From: Roseofilum reptotaenium CS-1145
GTDB lineage: Bacteria > Cyanobacteriota > Cyanobacteriia > Cyanobacteriales > Desertifilaceae
Direction of reading: 5' to 3'
DNA length: 64,000 nucleotides
Assembly: GCF_028330985.1 (NCBI RefSeq)
Contig: NZ_JAQMUE010000079.1
Location: 1-64,000, forward strand
Numbering within the stretch: position 1 is the first letter of the stretch; every line of letters starts with the position of its first letter. The notes beneath the pieces are model-generated. The model was not told the DNA's origin. It did no database searches and worked only from the letters and a program-made list of their open reading frames with translations. Made by a program: the position numbers and the translations under genes. This document shows positions 27,144 through 35,437 of the stretch, piece after piece.

Positions 27144-28067
27144 ATGGAGAACAATAAAGCAATGGTAGGGAAAACTGACAATAAAATAGCCAGTGCGATC
27201 GAGGACACTCGGGACAAAATAGATTTGAGTCAACGCAGTCTGTTAAGTGAAGGAGTCCAAAAAATATCCTATCCGCTAAATCGATTTGATTTTCGAGGAG
27301 AAATTACTAGACTCCTAATTCAAAAAGGGTTCATAGACAAGGCAGTTCCTCTAGAAGAGCTAAATACCCATATTCCTTATCAACAGCAGGTTGTAGACCA
27401 AAACCTACTTTGTGAAGTGGGGAAGACTTTCTACGAAACTAGCGTTCTCCTGAGAAACCTCCATTTTGAACTGCAAAAATACTTAGCAGAAGAGGTTTTA
27501 GGCTTTGATTTCATTTGCCAAGAAATTCCCACTGTTCGGTTTCATTTCCCGGTGCCTTTAATTGAGGCTTATCGTTCTTCAGAAGGAGTATATCTTGGCC
27601 ATCACAGCGATACAATGCTGGGTCACCCGTTTGCAGAAATCAACTGCTGGTTTCCATTGACTGAATGCTCGCAAACTAACGCCTTGCAACTCTCTTCGTT
27701 AGAGGATGAAAAGTCCATTCTTGAGAGTTTATGTCAAGACATTGCATATGATGCTGATACTTATCATAAGCAGGGTAGAAATTTATTCTATCAAAAACTC
27801 ATAAAGGAAGATGAGTATCGCCAGTTGGTCATCAATAGCTGCCATCCAGTGGCCATGCAATATGGTGAATTGCTATTGTTCGATCCCCGATGCATTCACG
27901 GCCCGGCAGAAAACCAGGAAGAACGGACAAGAGTCAGTATGGATTTTCGTATCATTCCCCTAGAGAGTTATGAGAAAATGACTAGAGAATATCGAAGCCA
28001 AGGACGGAGCGGTCGTAAATTTGCCCGAGGAGATGTTTTCTTTGAAAAAAGTGCAAAACAGTTATGA
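27144..28067 (+). CDS. 2OG-Fe(II) oxygenase-like protein (phytanoyl-CoA dioxygenase/StrG type)
   Basis: A 307-residue protein. The iron facial triad is visible as H-x-D in GHHSDTMLGHP and the distal histidine in LLFDPRCIHGPAEN, followed by RTRVSMDFRI with the 2-oxoglutarate-binding arginine. It resembles StrG-like proteins found in sugar biosynthesis clusters. It could hydroxylate or oxidise the heptose or a decorating group. The first 45 residues are charged and not conserved-looking, and the ATG seven codons in is an alternative start. The reaction is not known. Confidence 0.7.
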   Translation: MENNKAMVGKTDNKIASAIEDTRDKIDLSQRSLLSEGVQKISYPLNRFDFRGEITRLLIQKGFIDKAVPLEELNTHIPYQQQVVDQNLLCEVGKTFYETSVLLRNLHFELQKYLAEEVLGFDFICQEIPTVRFHFPVPLIEAYRSSEGVYLGHHSDTMLGHPFAEINCWFPLTECSQTNALQLSSLEDEKSILESLCQDIAYDADTYHKQGRNLFYQKLIKEDEYRQLVINSCHPVAMQYGELLLFDPRCIHGPAENQEERTRVSMDFRIIPLESYEKMTREYRSQGRSGRKFARGDVFFEKSAKQL

Positions 28068-28102
28068 TAAATTGCCGAATGAGCTAATGAGAGGAGTCAC
28101 TA

Positions 28103-29044
28103 ATGGATGAAGAATTTTACCGATCGCTATACGAAATCCGCCGAGTAGAAGAAGAAATTGCTCGTATCTACCCTACTGATAAAATTAAGAGTCCTGTTCA
28201 TCTCTCTATTGGTCAAGAAGCCGTGAGCGTCGGTGTTTGTCAAGCCTTGAGACCTGATGATATTGTCTTTGGAACCTATCGCGGTCATGCCCTGTATCTG
28301 GCTAAAGGTGGCGATCTTAAACAAATGATTGCCGAGCTGTATGGTAAAGCTACTGGATGTGCGCGAGGAAAAGGTGGGTCGATGCATCTGATCGAAACCT
28401 CGGTTGGGATGATGGGAACCTCTGCTGTCGTGGGCACTACAATTCCCCAAGCGGTTGGCTATGCCTATGCCTTGAAATACCAGAAGAAAGATTCCATTGT
28501 GGTCAGCTTTTTTGGTGATGGTGCTGTAGAAGAAGGCGTGTTTGCAGAAAGTATCAACTTCGCCGCTCTGAAAAAGTTGCCCATTATCTTTATCTGTGAG
28601 AATAACCTCTACGCTATCCATACCCATCAACAGCAGCGACAACCCATATCAAATATATGCGATCGCGTTCGCAGCTACGGAATCCCGGCAGAACGCATTG
28701 AAGATAACGATGCGATCGCCCTACACAAAAAAGTTAGCCAAACCGTAGAAGCCTTACGCAAGGGTCAGCCTGGGCCGTTCTTCTTCGAGTGCATGACCTA
28801 CCGCTGGAAAGAACATGTTGGGCCCAATGAGGATTTCCACTTAGGGTATAGAACCCAAGCTGAAGCTCAACCTTGGATCGAAAATGACCCTATAAAACGA
28901 CTAGGAGAAAAGCTAGAGGTCCAGCAACGTCAGCAAATTGAAACTGAAGTTGAAGCTCGGATTCAGGAAGCCTTCGCTTTTGCTGAAGACTCTCCCTTCC
29001 CCGACACCAGCGAACTGTACGCTCATGTATTTAAGGAGGGCTAA
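28103..29044 (+). CDS. TPP-dependent E1 component, alpha subunit, in a sugar cluster
   Basis: A 313-residue E1-alpha of the 2-oxoacid dehydrogenase type. The TPP/Mg motif runs from FFGDGAVEEG (about 136-145) to FICENNLYAIHT (about 164-175), and GKGGSMHL and EDNDAIAL are family features. A real pyruvate dehydrogenase needs E2 and E3, and none are here. Precedent: AviB1/AviB2 of avilamycin are E1-alpha/beta homologues that attach a two-carbon unit from pyruvate to a 4-keto sugar. I infer the same chemistry on GDP-4-keto-dideoxyheptose. GAGGAG precedes the ATG, and the stop overlaps the beta subunit gene (TAATG). Confidence 0.85.
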   Translation: MDEEFYRSLYEIRRVEEEIARIYPTDKIKSPVHLSIGQEAVSVGVCQALRPDDIVFGTYRGHALYLAKGGDLKQMIAELYGKATGCARGKGGSMHLIETSVGMMGTSAVVGTTIPQAVGYAYALKYQKKDSIVVSFFGDGAVEEGVFAESINFAALKKLPIIFICENNLYAIHTHQQQRQPISNICDRVRSYGIPAERIEDNDAIALHKKVSQTVEALRKGQPGPFFFECMTYRWKEHVGPNEDFHLGYRTQAEAQPWIENDPIKRLGEKLEVQQRQQIETEVEARIQEAFAFAEDSPFPDTSELYAHVFKEG

Positions 29045-30093
29045 TGATGGAACGTACCCTGAGCTATACAGAAGCCGTGTGCGAAGCAACCGACCAAGAA
29101 ATGGGTCGCGATCCTTCTGTCATTCTCTTTGGGCTTGATGTTGATGATCCCAAAGCCATCTTAGGAACCACCAAAGGTCTAGTAGACAAATATGGACCAG
29201 AGCGAGTGTTTGGTACACCCTTATCTGAAGATGCGATGACCGGCGCAGCCATTGGTATGGCTCTCGCTGGAGTGCGACCCATTCACGTCCATATTCGTAT
29301 GGATTTTTTAATGCTGGCCATGAACCAGTTGGTTAATATCGCTGCTAAGAGCCGGTATATGTATGCTGATCTAGTCTCGGTTCCACTGGTCGTAAGGTCT
29401 CTGATTGGCAAAAGTTGGGGCCAGGGGGCGCAGCATTCGCAAGGATTGTACTCCTACTTCATGCATGTTCCTGGCTTGAAAGTGGTAGCTCCAACCACCC
29501 CTTACGATGCTAAGGGCTGTCTGATTGCAGCCATTCGGGATGACGATCCGGTAATGTTCGTTGAACACCGAATTCTCCACTATCAAAAAGGCCCGGTACC
29601 GGAATCTGCTTATACTGTAGAACCAGGCAAAGCCAGAATTACAGCCCCTGGGGAAGACGTGACCCTAGTTGGCATTTCTTACATGCAAGTGGAGTGTTTG
29701 CGGGCCCAGCGCTATCTTGAAGATATTGGCATCCAAGCAGAAGTAATCGATCCAATTTGGTTAAGTCCTCTGGATATCGATACCATTGTCCAATCTGTCC
29801 GTAAAACCAGACGGTTATGTGTTGTAGATAATGGTTGGACAAGCTGTGGTGCCAGTGCCGAGATTATCGCTCAAGTTACCGAGCGTTTGCAAGGCGAGGG
29901 TGATATTAGAGTAAAGCGGATGGGTTTTGCCCCCGTAACTTGTCCGACTACTCCCAATTTGGAAGCTGAGTTTTATCCTAATGGGCGCAAAATTGCGGCG
30001 ACTGCCTTTGATTTGGTTAAAGGTGATGCCACCGGTTGGTTCCCAGAAGAGCGAGATGACCTCAAAGATATTGAATTTAAAGGGCCTTTCTAA
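29044..30093 (+). CDS. TPP-dependent E1 component, beta subunit
   Basis: A 349-residue transketolase-like beta subunit. It has RTLSYTEAVCEATDQEM, the cofactor-activating glutamate region in PLSEDAMTGAAIGMALAG, and the C-terminal domain with LCVVDNGWTSCGASAEI. It pairs with the alpha subunit just upstream to form the alpha2beta2 TPP enzyme. AAGGAGG lies before the two adjacent ATGs (29044 or 29047). Nothing in the sequence shows an E2-binding partner in the cluster, which supports a stand-alone acyl-transfer role. Confidence 0.85.
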   Translation: MMERTLSYTEAVCEATDQEMGRDPSVILFGLDVDDPKAILGTTKGLVDKYGPERVFGTPLSEDAMTGAAIGMALAGVRPIHVHIRMDFLMLAMNQLVNIAAKSRYMYADLVSVPLVVRSLIGKSWGQGAQHSQGLYSYFMHVPGLKVVAPTTPYDAKGCLIAAIRDDDPVMFVEHRILHYQKGPVPESAYTVEPGKARITAPGEDVTLVGISYMQVECLRAQRYLEDIGIQAEVIDPIWLSPLDIDTIVQSVRKTRRLCVVDNGWTSCGASAEIIAQVTERLQGEGDIRVKRMGFAPVTCPTTPNLEAEFYPNGRKIAATAFDLVKGDATGWFPEERDDLKDIEFKGPF

Positions 30094-30101
30094 AGAGAAT
30101 A

Positions 30102-31298
30102 ATGGTAGAAACAACGATGACTGAGAAAAAACTTAATTGGCCCTTGATGAAAAATAATATTACCAGGGCAGACTTAGATGCAGCGATCGCCTTTCTCCAG
30201 CAGGACGATCCGATTTTGACCCAATCTAAACAGGTTAAGGCCTTCGAGCAAGAATGGTCGGATTGGTTGGGAGTTAAGTATAGCGTCTTCGTTAACTCTG
30301 GCTCCTCAGCCAATCAAATTACCATAGCAGCTCTGAGAGAAACCCAGGGACTAGGAGAAGTCATCGTCCCGACTTTGACTTGGGTGTCTGATATTGCCTC
30401 AACGATCCAAGCAGGATTTAAGCCTGTATTTGTCGATATCAACCCACGAACCTTGGGGATGGACTGCGAGCAAGTACTGCAAAAAATCACGCCCCAAACG
30501 AAAGCTGTATTTATGACTCATGTTCTTGGATACAACGGGTTAAGCCAAAAATTGCTTGATGAGTTAGCAGCGCGGAATATTCCCTTGATTGAAGATGTTT
30601 GCGAATCCTATGGAGCAACATTCAACGGACAGAAATTAGGCAGTTTTGGCTGGGTCTCTAATTTTTCCTTCTATTACGCTCACCATATGAGTACCATCGA
30701 AGGAGGGATGGTTTCCACCAACGACCCTGACCTCTATCAGAAGTTACGCATGTTTCGCTCCCATGGAATGGTACGAGAAGCAACCTCAGAGTCCCTTAAG
30801 CAAGAGTATTATCAGAATTACCCCGATCTAAATCCAGACTTTATTTTTGCCTTTCCTGCCTATAATGTCCGGAGTACAGAGTTGAATGCAGTGATTGGGC
30901 GATCGCAATTGAAGCGACTCGATGATAATAATAAGATTCGTACTGAAAATTTGCATTTATTCTTGGATAATCTGGACTCGAATAAATATCAAACTGACTT
31001 TGATACGGAAGGCAGTTGTAATTATGCCTTTACCCTGATTTTGAAAGACCCTGACCCAGAATTATCGGCAAGAGTACAACAAACCATGCGTCAGTTGGGT
31101 GTGGAATTTCGCCGAGGAACCGCAGGGGGTGGGAACCAAACGCGCCAACCTTATTTAAGAGGTTTCTTAGGGGAAAAAGAATGGGAAAAGTATCCTAAGG
31201 TAGACCACGTGCATTTTTATGGCTTCTATATTGGTAACTACCCCGATCTGGAGAAACAGAAGATCAGTGAACTCTGTGCAATTCTGAATCAAGTGTAG
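30102..31298 (+). CDS. ColD/RfbH-type PLP-dependent nucleotide-sugar 3-dehydratase
   Basis: A 398-residue DegT/DnrJ/EryC1-fold protein. It has VNSGSSANQIT for the cofactor phosphate, LIEDVCESYGATFNG with the ring-binding Asp, and AYNVRSTELNAVIGRSQLKR. The site that holds the PLP lysine in aminotransferases reads FYYAHHMSTIEGG, with histidine at residue 194. Lys-to-His is the hallmark of ColD and RfbH, which remove the C3 hydroxyl of 4-keto-6-deoxy sugars rather than transaminate. The GDP-linked ColD is the better parallel because of the GDP-heptose genes. It would give GDP-4-keto-3,6-dideoxyheptose. Confidence 0.85.
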   Translation: MVETTMTEKKLNWPLMKNNITRADLDAAIAFLQQDDPILTQSKQVKAFEQEWSDWLGVKYSVFVNSGSSANQITIAALRETQGLGEVIVPTLTWVSDIASTIQAGFKPVFVDINPRTLGMDCEQVLQKITPQTKAVFMTHVLGYNGLSQKLLDELAARNIPLIEDVCESYGATFNGQKLGSFGWVSNFSFYYAHHMSTIEGGMVSTNDPDLYQKLRMFRSHGMVREATSESLKQEYYQNYPDLNPDFIFAFPAYNVRSTELNAVIGRSQLKRLDDNNKIRTENLHLFLDNLDSNKYQTDFDTEGSCNYAFTLILKDPDPELSARVQQTMRQLGVEFRRGTAGGGNQTRQPYLRGFLGEKEWEKYPKVDHVHFYGFYIGNYPDLEKQKISELCAILNQV

Positions 31299-31330
31299 TA
31301 TAACCAAGTAAATGGGAGAGGAGGAGTTTG

Positions 31331-32338
31331 ATGAATCAATCGACTGACTTTTACAAGAATAAGAAAGTGGTCATTACCGGCGCTAGCGGATTACTAGGAC
31401 GGCATTTAATTCCGGACTTACTAGAGGCTGGAGCTTCAGTGAGAGCAGTTATTCACAAACGTCCTTTTCCCATAGATGATCCCAGAGTAGAAGTAGTTAA
31501 AGCAGATCTGACGCAGCAGGAAGATTGCGATCTTGTCATGGAAGGTATGGATATTGCTTGTTTGTCTGCTTCTGTAACTGTAGGAGCAGCTCAAGCCATT
31601 AAAAATCCAATACTGGCGGTTACATCTAATTTAATTGTCGGCGCGTGTTCTCTACAAGCAGCATGTTTGGCTGGAATAAAACGGGTTCTTTTGGTCAGCA
31701 GCACAACAACCTATCCTGCTTACTCTAGACCCGTTAAAGAAGCAGAAGTTTTTCTCGAACAACCCCATCCGGCATATCAAGGGGTGGGAAATATGAAACG
31801 TTATTTAGAAACTTTAGCTAAATTTTACCACGACCAATATGGCATGGACATTGCTATAGTGCGCCCTGTGCCCTTCTATGGTCCCTATGATAATTTTGAT
31901 TTTGAAACCTGTCACGTCATTCCCTCCCTTATTCGTAAAGCGGTAGAAAAACAAGACCCCTTTGAAGTGTGGGGAACGGGTAAAGATATTCGCGATTTTC
32001 TGCATGTGAAAGATGTAGCAAGGGGCTGCTTGTTAGCCTTGGAAAAGTATCCTGATTATAGTGGAATAAATCTAGGATCAGGCCGCAGTGTATCTATTGC
32101 GGAACTGGCAGAGAAAATCCTCAAACTATCTGGTCATGATATATCTCTGACTCTTGCCCCTTCTAAACCTTCCACTATCCCCGTGCGACTAGTTGATGTT
32201 AGTAAAGCGAAAGAAAAACTTGGATTTGTCTCTGAAATTGACTTAGAATCAGGACTTTCGGATACCATTAGTTGGTTTACTGAAAATCGTCAGCATATTC
32301 TGGACACAATTGATAGATCTAAAAATAAAGTAAAATAG
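31331..32338 (+). CDS. SDR-family protein, atypical active site (first of two paralogues)
   Basis: A 335-residue extended SDR. It has VVITGASGLLGRHLIPDLLE for the cofactor, LLVSSTTTYPAYS with the Ser/Thr position, and KDIRDFLHVKDVARG at the C-terminal substrate domain. Where YxxxK is expected the sequence is AYQGVGNMKRYLE: the lysine is present, but the position four before it is Val, with the nearest Tyr seven before. It shares AIVRPVPFYGPYDNFDFE with the related protein at 34462. It probably acts on the GDP-dideoxyheptose series, but an ordinary reductase or epimerase mechanism is doubtful. The ATG after AGGAGGAG is chosen. Confidence 0.7.
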   Translation: MNQSTDFYKNKKVVITGASGLLGRHLIPDLLEAGASVRAVIHKRPFPIDDPRVEVVKADLTQQEDCDLVMEGMDIACLSASVTVGAAQAIKNPILAVTSNLIVGACSLQAACLAGIKRVLLVSSTTTYPAYSRPVKEAEVFLEQPHPAYQGVGNMKRYLETLAKFYHDQYGMDIAIVRPVPFYGPYDNFDFETCHVIPSLIRKAVEKQDPFEVWGTGKDIRDFLHVKDVARGCLLALEKYPDYSGINLGSGRSVSIAELAEKILKLSGHDISLTLAPSKPSTIPVRLVDVSKAKEKLGFVSEIDLESGLSDTISWFTENRQHILDTIDRSKNKVK

Positions 32339-32378
32339 TAGGTTTTAAGTAATAAATTTTAAGGAGGATATAAAAGTC

Positions 32379-34373
32379 ATGAATAACATCAAAGTTGGGT
32401 TAGTTCAGATTAACAATAGCTTTTCGGGGCAAAATTACTTACCTTACGCTGTTGGGATATTACAAGCTTATGCTCAGAAATACGCTCAAAAACCAGAACG
32501 ATATGAGTTTATGCTACCTGTTTACTCAAGAGTTCCGGTCAGAGAAGCGGTAGAAAATCTCCAAGACGCATCAATTGTTGCCTTTAGTACTTATGTCTGG
32601 AATATAAAGATTTCTCTGGAAATTGCTAGACGAATTAAGCAGGATTATCCAGAAACCCTGATTGTGTTTGGTGGTCCCCAAGTTCCCGATCGCTGTGAAG
32701 CCTTTCTCAGACAAAATCCATTCATTGATGTGGCTTGTCATGGAGAAGGAGAGGTTGTATTTCTAGAACTTCTGGAAAGTTATCCAGAATGCAACTGGGG
32801 GGAGATTCCTTCAATTAGTTTTATCGATAAAACAGGGGAGTTCATCCATCATCCCAAAGGATCGAGAATTCAAGATATCTCGATCGTTCCTTCCCCATTT
32901 CTGGAAGGGGTATTCGAGCCAATCATGAAAGCCAATCCCCAAGAGCGCTGGATTGCGTTATGGGAAACTAATCGAGGCTGTCCGTTCTCTTGCACCTACT
33001 GTGATTGGGGATCGTCAACTCAGAGTAAAGTGTTCCGCTTCGATATGGAAAGGTTGTTCAGAGAGGTAGACTGGTTTGCTGAAAATAAGATTGAGTATAT
33101 CTTCTGCTGCGATGCGAATTATGGCATTTTGCCCAGAGATTTAGAACTGACTCAATATGTAGCAGAAACCAAAGCTAAGTATGGCTATCCCCATGCCCTG
33201 TCGGTTCAGAATACCAAAAATGCGACTGAACGGTCTTACAAAGTGCAGAAACTGCTCTCAGATTCGGGGTTGAATAAAGGGGTGGCGCTCGCCATGCAGT
33301 CCATGGATAAAGGGGCATTGAAAAATATTAAACGCCATAATATTTCCCTGGATTCGTTCCAAGAGCTGCAACGGCGTTTCACCCAGGATAGAGTAGAAAC
33401 CTATTCCGATCTAATCCTAGCTCTTCCAGGAGAAACCTATGAGACCTTCTTTGATGGCATTTCTGAGGCGATCGCCAATGGGCAACATAATCGGATTCAA
33501 TTTAATAATCTCTCTATCTTACCCAATGCGGAAATGGGCGATCCGGAATATCAGAAAAAATATGGGATGGTAACGGTAGAATCTAATATCGTTAACATGC
33601 ATGGTTCCTTAATAGAATCCGATGATGATATCTGTGAGACTCAACAACTGGTGATTGCGACTAATACCATGGCGAAAGAGGAATGGTGCAAAACGCGATC
33701 GCTCTGCTGGATGGTAGCATTGCTTTACTTCGACAAAATACTGCAAATTCCCCTATTGTTGTTGCATGAAATCTGCTCCTTCAGTTTCCGGGAATTATTT
33801 GAAGTATTCACCGAACGTTCTTTGGAAGAATTCCCGATTTTTGAAGAAATTAACGCTTTCTTTAGGAAAACCGCACAAGATATTCAGAATGGAGGCGAAG
33901 AATATTGTCAATCTAAGGAATGGTTAAATGTGTGGTGGCCGGCTGATGAATACATTTTTATCAAACTGAGTGTGGAAAAGAAATGGGATGAGTTTTATAA
34001 AGAAGCAAAGCTACTGCTAACGCGGTTTATGGAAGAGAAATTTATTAACATGCCTTTGATTTTACACGAGAGTATCCGATTGAATCGAAGTCTAATCAAT
34101 CAACCCTTCCAGACCGAAGATATAGAATTGGAGTTATGGCACAACATTTGGGAAGTGTATCAAGCGGCTCGCCGAGGGGTCAAAATCCCCTTGGAACAAC
34201 AAACTCGGACTTATCATATCGAACGGGTGGCCGGTACAAAGCAATCTTGGGAAGATTGGTATCGAGAAGTGGTTTGGTGGGGAAATAAAAAAGGAGCTTA
34301 CCTGTACAAAAATGTAACAGCGACAGTCCAAGAATCATCCCCAGAGAGAACTGATTTACCCAATGCTAGTTGA
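32379..34373 (+). CDS. B12-binding-type radical SAM protein
   Basis: A 664-residue protein. Residues about 1-160 form a Rossmann-like domain of the cobalamin-binding type (LIVFGGPQVPDR, CHGEGEVVFLELL). The radical SAM core follows, with the cluster motif RGCPFSCTYCDWG (cysteines at about 201, 205, 208) and a barrel running to about 430. The last 230 residues are helical and unassigned. Class B members are mostly methyltransferases acting on unactivated carbon; others cyclise or rearrange. Located amid sugar-nucleotide enzymes, it may C-methylate the deoxyheptose. AAGGAGG precedes the ATG. Cobalamin binding is inferred from the domain layout; I do not see the DxHxG motif. Confidence 0.82.
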   Translation: MNNIKVGLVQINNSFSGQNYLPYAVGILQAYAQKYAQKPERYEFMLPVYSRVPVREAVENLQDASIVAFSTYVWNIKISLEIARRIKQDYPETLIVFGGPQVPDRCEAFLRQNPFIDVACHGEGEVVFLELLESYPECNWGEIPSISFIDKTGEFIHHPKGSRIQDISIVPSPFLEGVFEPIMKANPQERWIALWETNRGCPFSCTYCDWGSSTQSKVFRFDMERLFREVDWFAENKIEYIFCCDANYGILPRDLELTQYVAETKAKYGYPHALSVQNTKNATERSYKVQKLLSDSGLNKGVALAMQSMDKGALKNIKRHNISLDSFQELQRRFTQDRVETYSDLILALPGETYETFFDGISEAIANGQHNRIQFNNLSILPNAEMGDPEYQKKYGMVTVESNIVNMHGSLIESDDDICETQQLVIATNTMAKEEWCKTRSLCWMVALLYFDKILQIPLLLLHEICSFSFRELFEVFTERSLEEFPIFEEINAFFRKTAQDIQNGGEEYCQSKEWLNVWWPADEYIFIKLSVEKKWDEFYKEAKLLLTRFMEEKFINMPLILHESIRLNRSLINQPFQTEDIELELWHNIWEVYQAARRGVKIPLEQQTRTYHIERVAGTKQSWEDWYREVVWWGNKKGAYLYKNVTATVQESSPERTDLPNAS

Positions 34374-34461
34374 ATGAAGTTAAAAATCTAGGCTGAATTG
34401 TTTCTCGAATTCGACACGATCCAGCCATTGACTTAAAAGTTTAGGAGAGACAGAGTAACAC

Positions 34462-35430
34462 ATGTTTGCAGGAAAGAATATTCTAGTGGCTGGCGGCACA
34501 GGAATGATAGGTATTCCCCTAGTAGAAATGCTAATTGAGCGTGGAGCTAAAGTCAGAATTGCCTCTTTAGACGATCCATCCAGAGCGCATCCAGAAGCCG
34601 AGTTTATGCAACTCAACCTCATGCCATTTGAGAATTGTTTAAAAGTTTGCCAGGGAATGGATTATGTCTTTAACCTTTTGGGAGTAAAAGGATCGCCAGC
34701 AGTAACGAGAACTAAGCCAGCAAGCTTTTTCGTTCCCACCATCACCATGGACACGAATATGATGGAAGCGGCACGACAATGTGAGGTGGAGCGATTTCTA
34801 TTTACTAGCTCTGTTGGTGTCTATTCTCCCGCAGAGGTACTCTATGAAGATGATGTTTGGCAAACCTTTCCATCACCGAACGATCGCTTCGCAGGATGGG
34901 CCAAACGGATGGGAGAACTGCAAGCTGAAGCTTACAAAATCCAGTACGGTTGGGATAAAATTGCGATCGTTCGACCGACTAATATTTACGGCTCTTACGA
35001 TAACTTTGACCTAGAGAATGCCATGGTCGTTCCTTCTCTGATCAAGCGAGCAATCGATGGCGAAAATCCCATGGTAGTCTGGGGAGATGGTTCAACAGAA
35101 AGGGATTTTATGCACGCTAGAGATGTGGCTCGGGGAATGCTCTTAGCGATGGAAAATGCGAATTGCCAACCAATTAACCTAGGTAGCGGTGTAGGAGTTT
35201 CAATTAAGCAATTAGTTGAGATTATTCTTAGTTATCTTGACAAAAAACCAGAAATTATTTGGGATACATCTAAGCCGAAAGGCGATCGTAAACGAGTTTT
35301 AGATATGGCTCGCGCTAAATCTCTTGGTTTTGAACAAACTATCTCTATAGAGGAAGGAGTCAAAGAAGTTATGGAGTGGTACAAACAAAACAGAGATTTT
35401 TCTGGTCAACGGTATGATGTATTTAAGTGA
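34462..35430 (+). CDS. SDR-family protein, atypical active site (second paralogue)
   Basis: A 322-residue extended SDR. It has ILVAGGTGMIGIPLVEMLIE, FLFTSSVGVYSPAE, and the active-site stretch NDRFAGWAKRMGELQAE. As in its relative at 31331, the residue four before the lysine is not Tyr (it is Ala, with Phe one further). AIVRPTNIYGSYDNFDLE and ERDFMHARDVARG match the paralogue. The two flank the radical SAM gene and probably act on consecutive or alternative nucleotide-sugar intermediates. AGGAGAG lies upstream of the ATG. Confidence 0.7.
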   Translation: MFAGKNILVAGGTGMIGIPLVEMLIERGAKVRIASLDDPSRAHPEAEFMQLNLMPFENCLKVCQGMDYVFNLLGVKGSPAVTRTKPASFFVPTITMDTNMMEAARQCEVERFLFTSSVGVYSPAEVLYEDDVWQTFPSPNDRFAGWAKRMGELQAEAYKIQYGWDKIAIVRPTNIYGSYDNFDLENAMVVPSLIKRAIDGENPMVVWGDGSTERDFMHARDVARGMLLAMENANCQPINLGSGVGVSIKQLVEIILSYLDKKPEIIWDTSKPKGDRKRVLDMARAKSLGFEQTISIEEGVKEVMEWYKQNRDFSGQRYDVFK

Positions 35431-35437
35431 GAAATCG

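Noticed and set aside
28127-28642. 171-codon frame antisense to the E1 alpha gene
   Set aside because: Overlaps conserved TPP-binding coding sequence and shows no protein family features.
28103-30093. Annotation as pyruvate dehydrogenase
   Set aside because: No E2/E3 genes nearby and the setting is a nucleotide-sugar pathway; a carboligase role is the better reading, though not proven.
30102-31298. Annotation as a sugar aminotransferase (perosamine synthase type)
   Set aside because: The PLP lysine is replaced by histidine at residue 194, the mark of 3-dehydratases.
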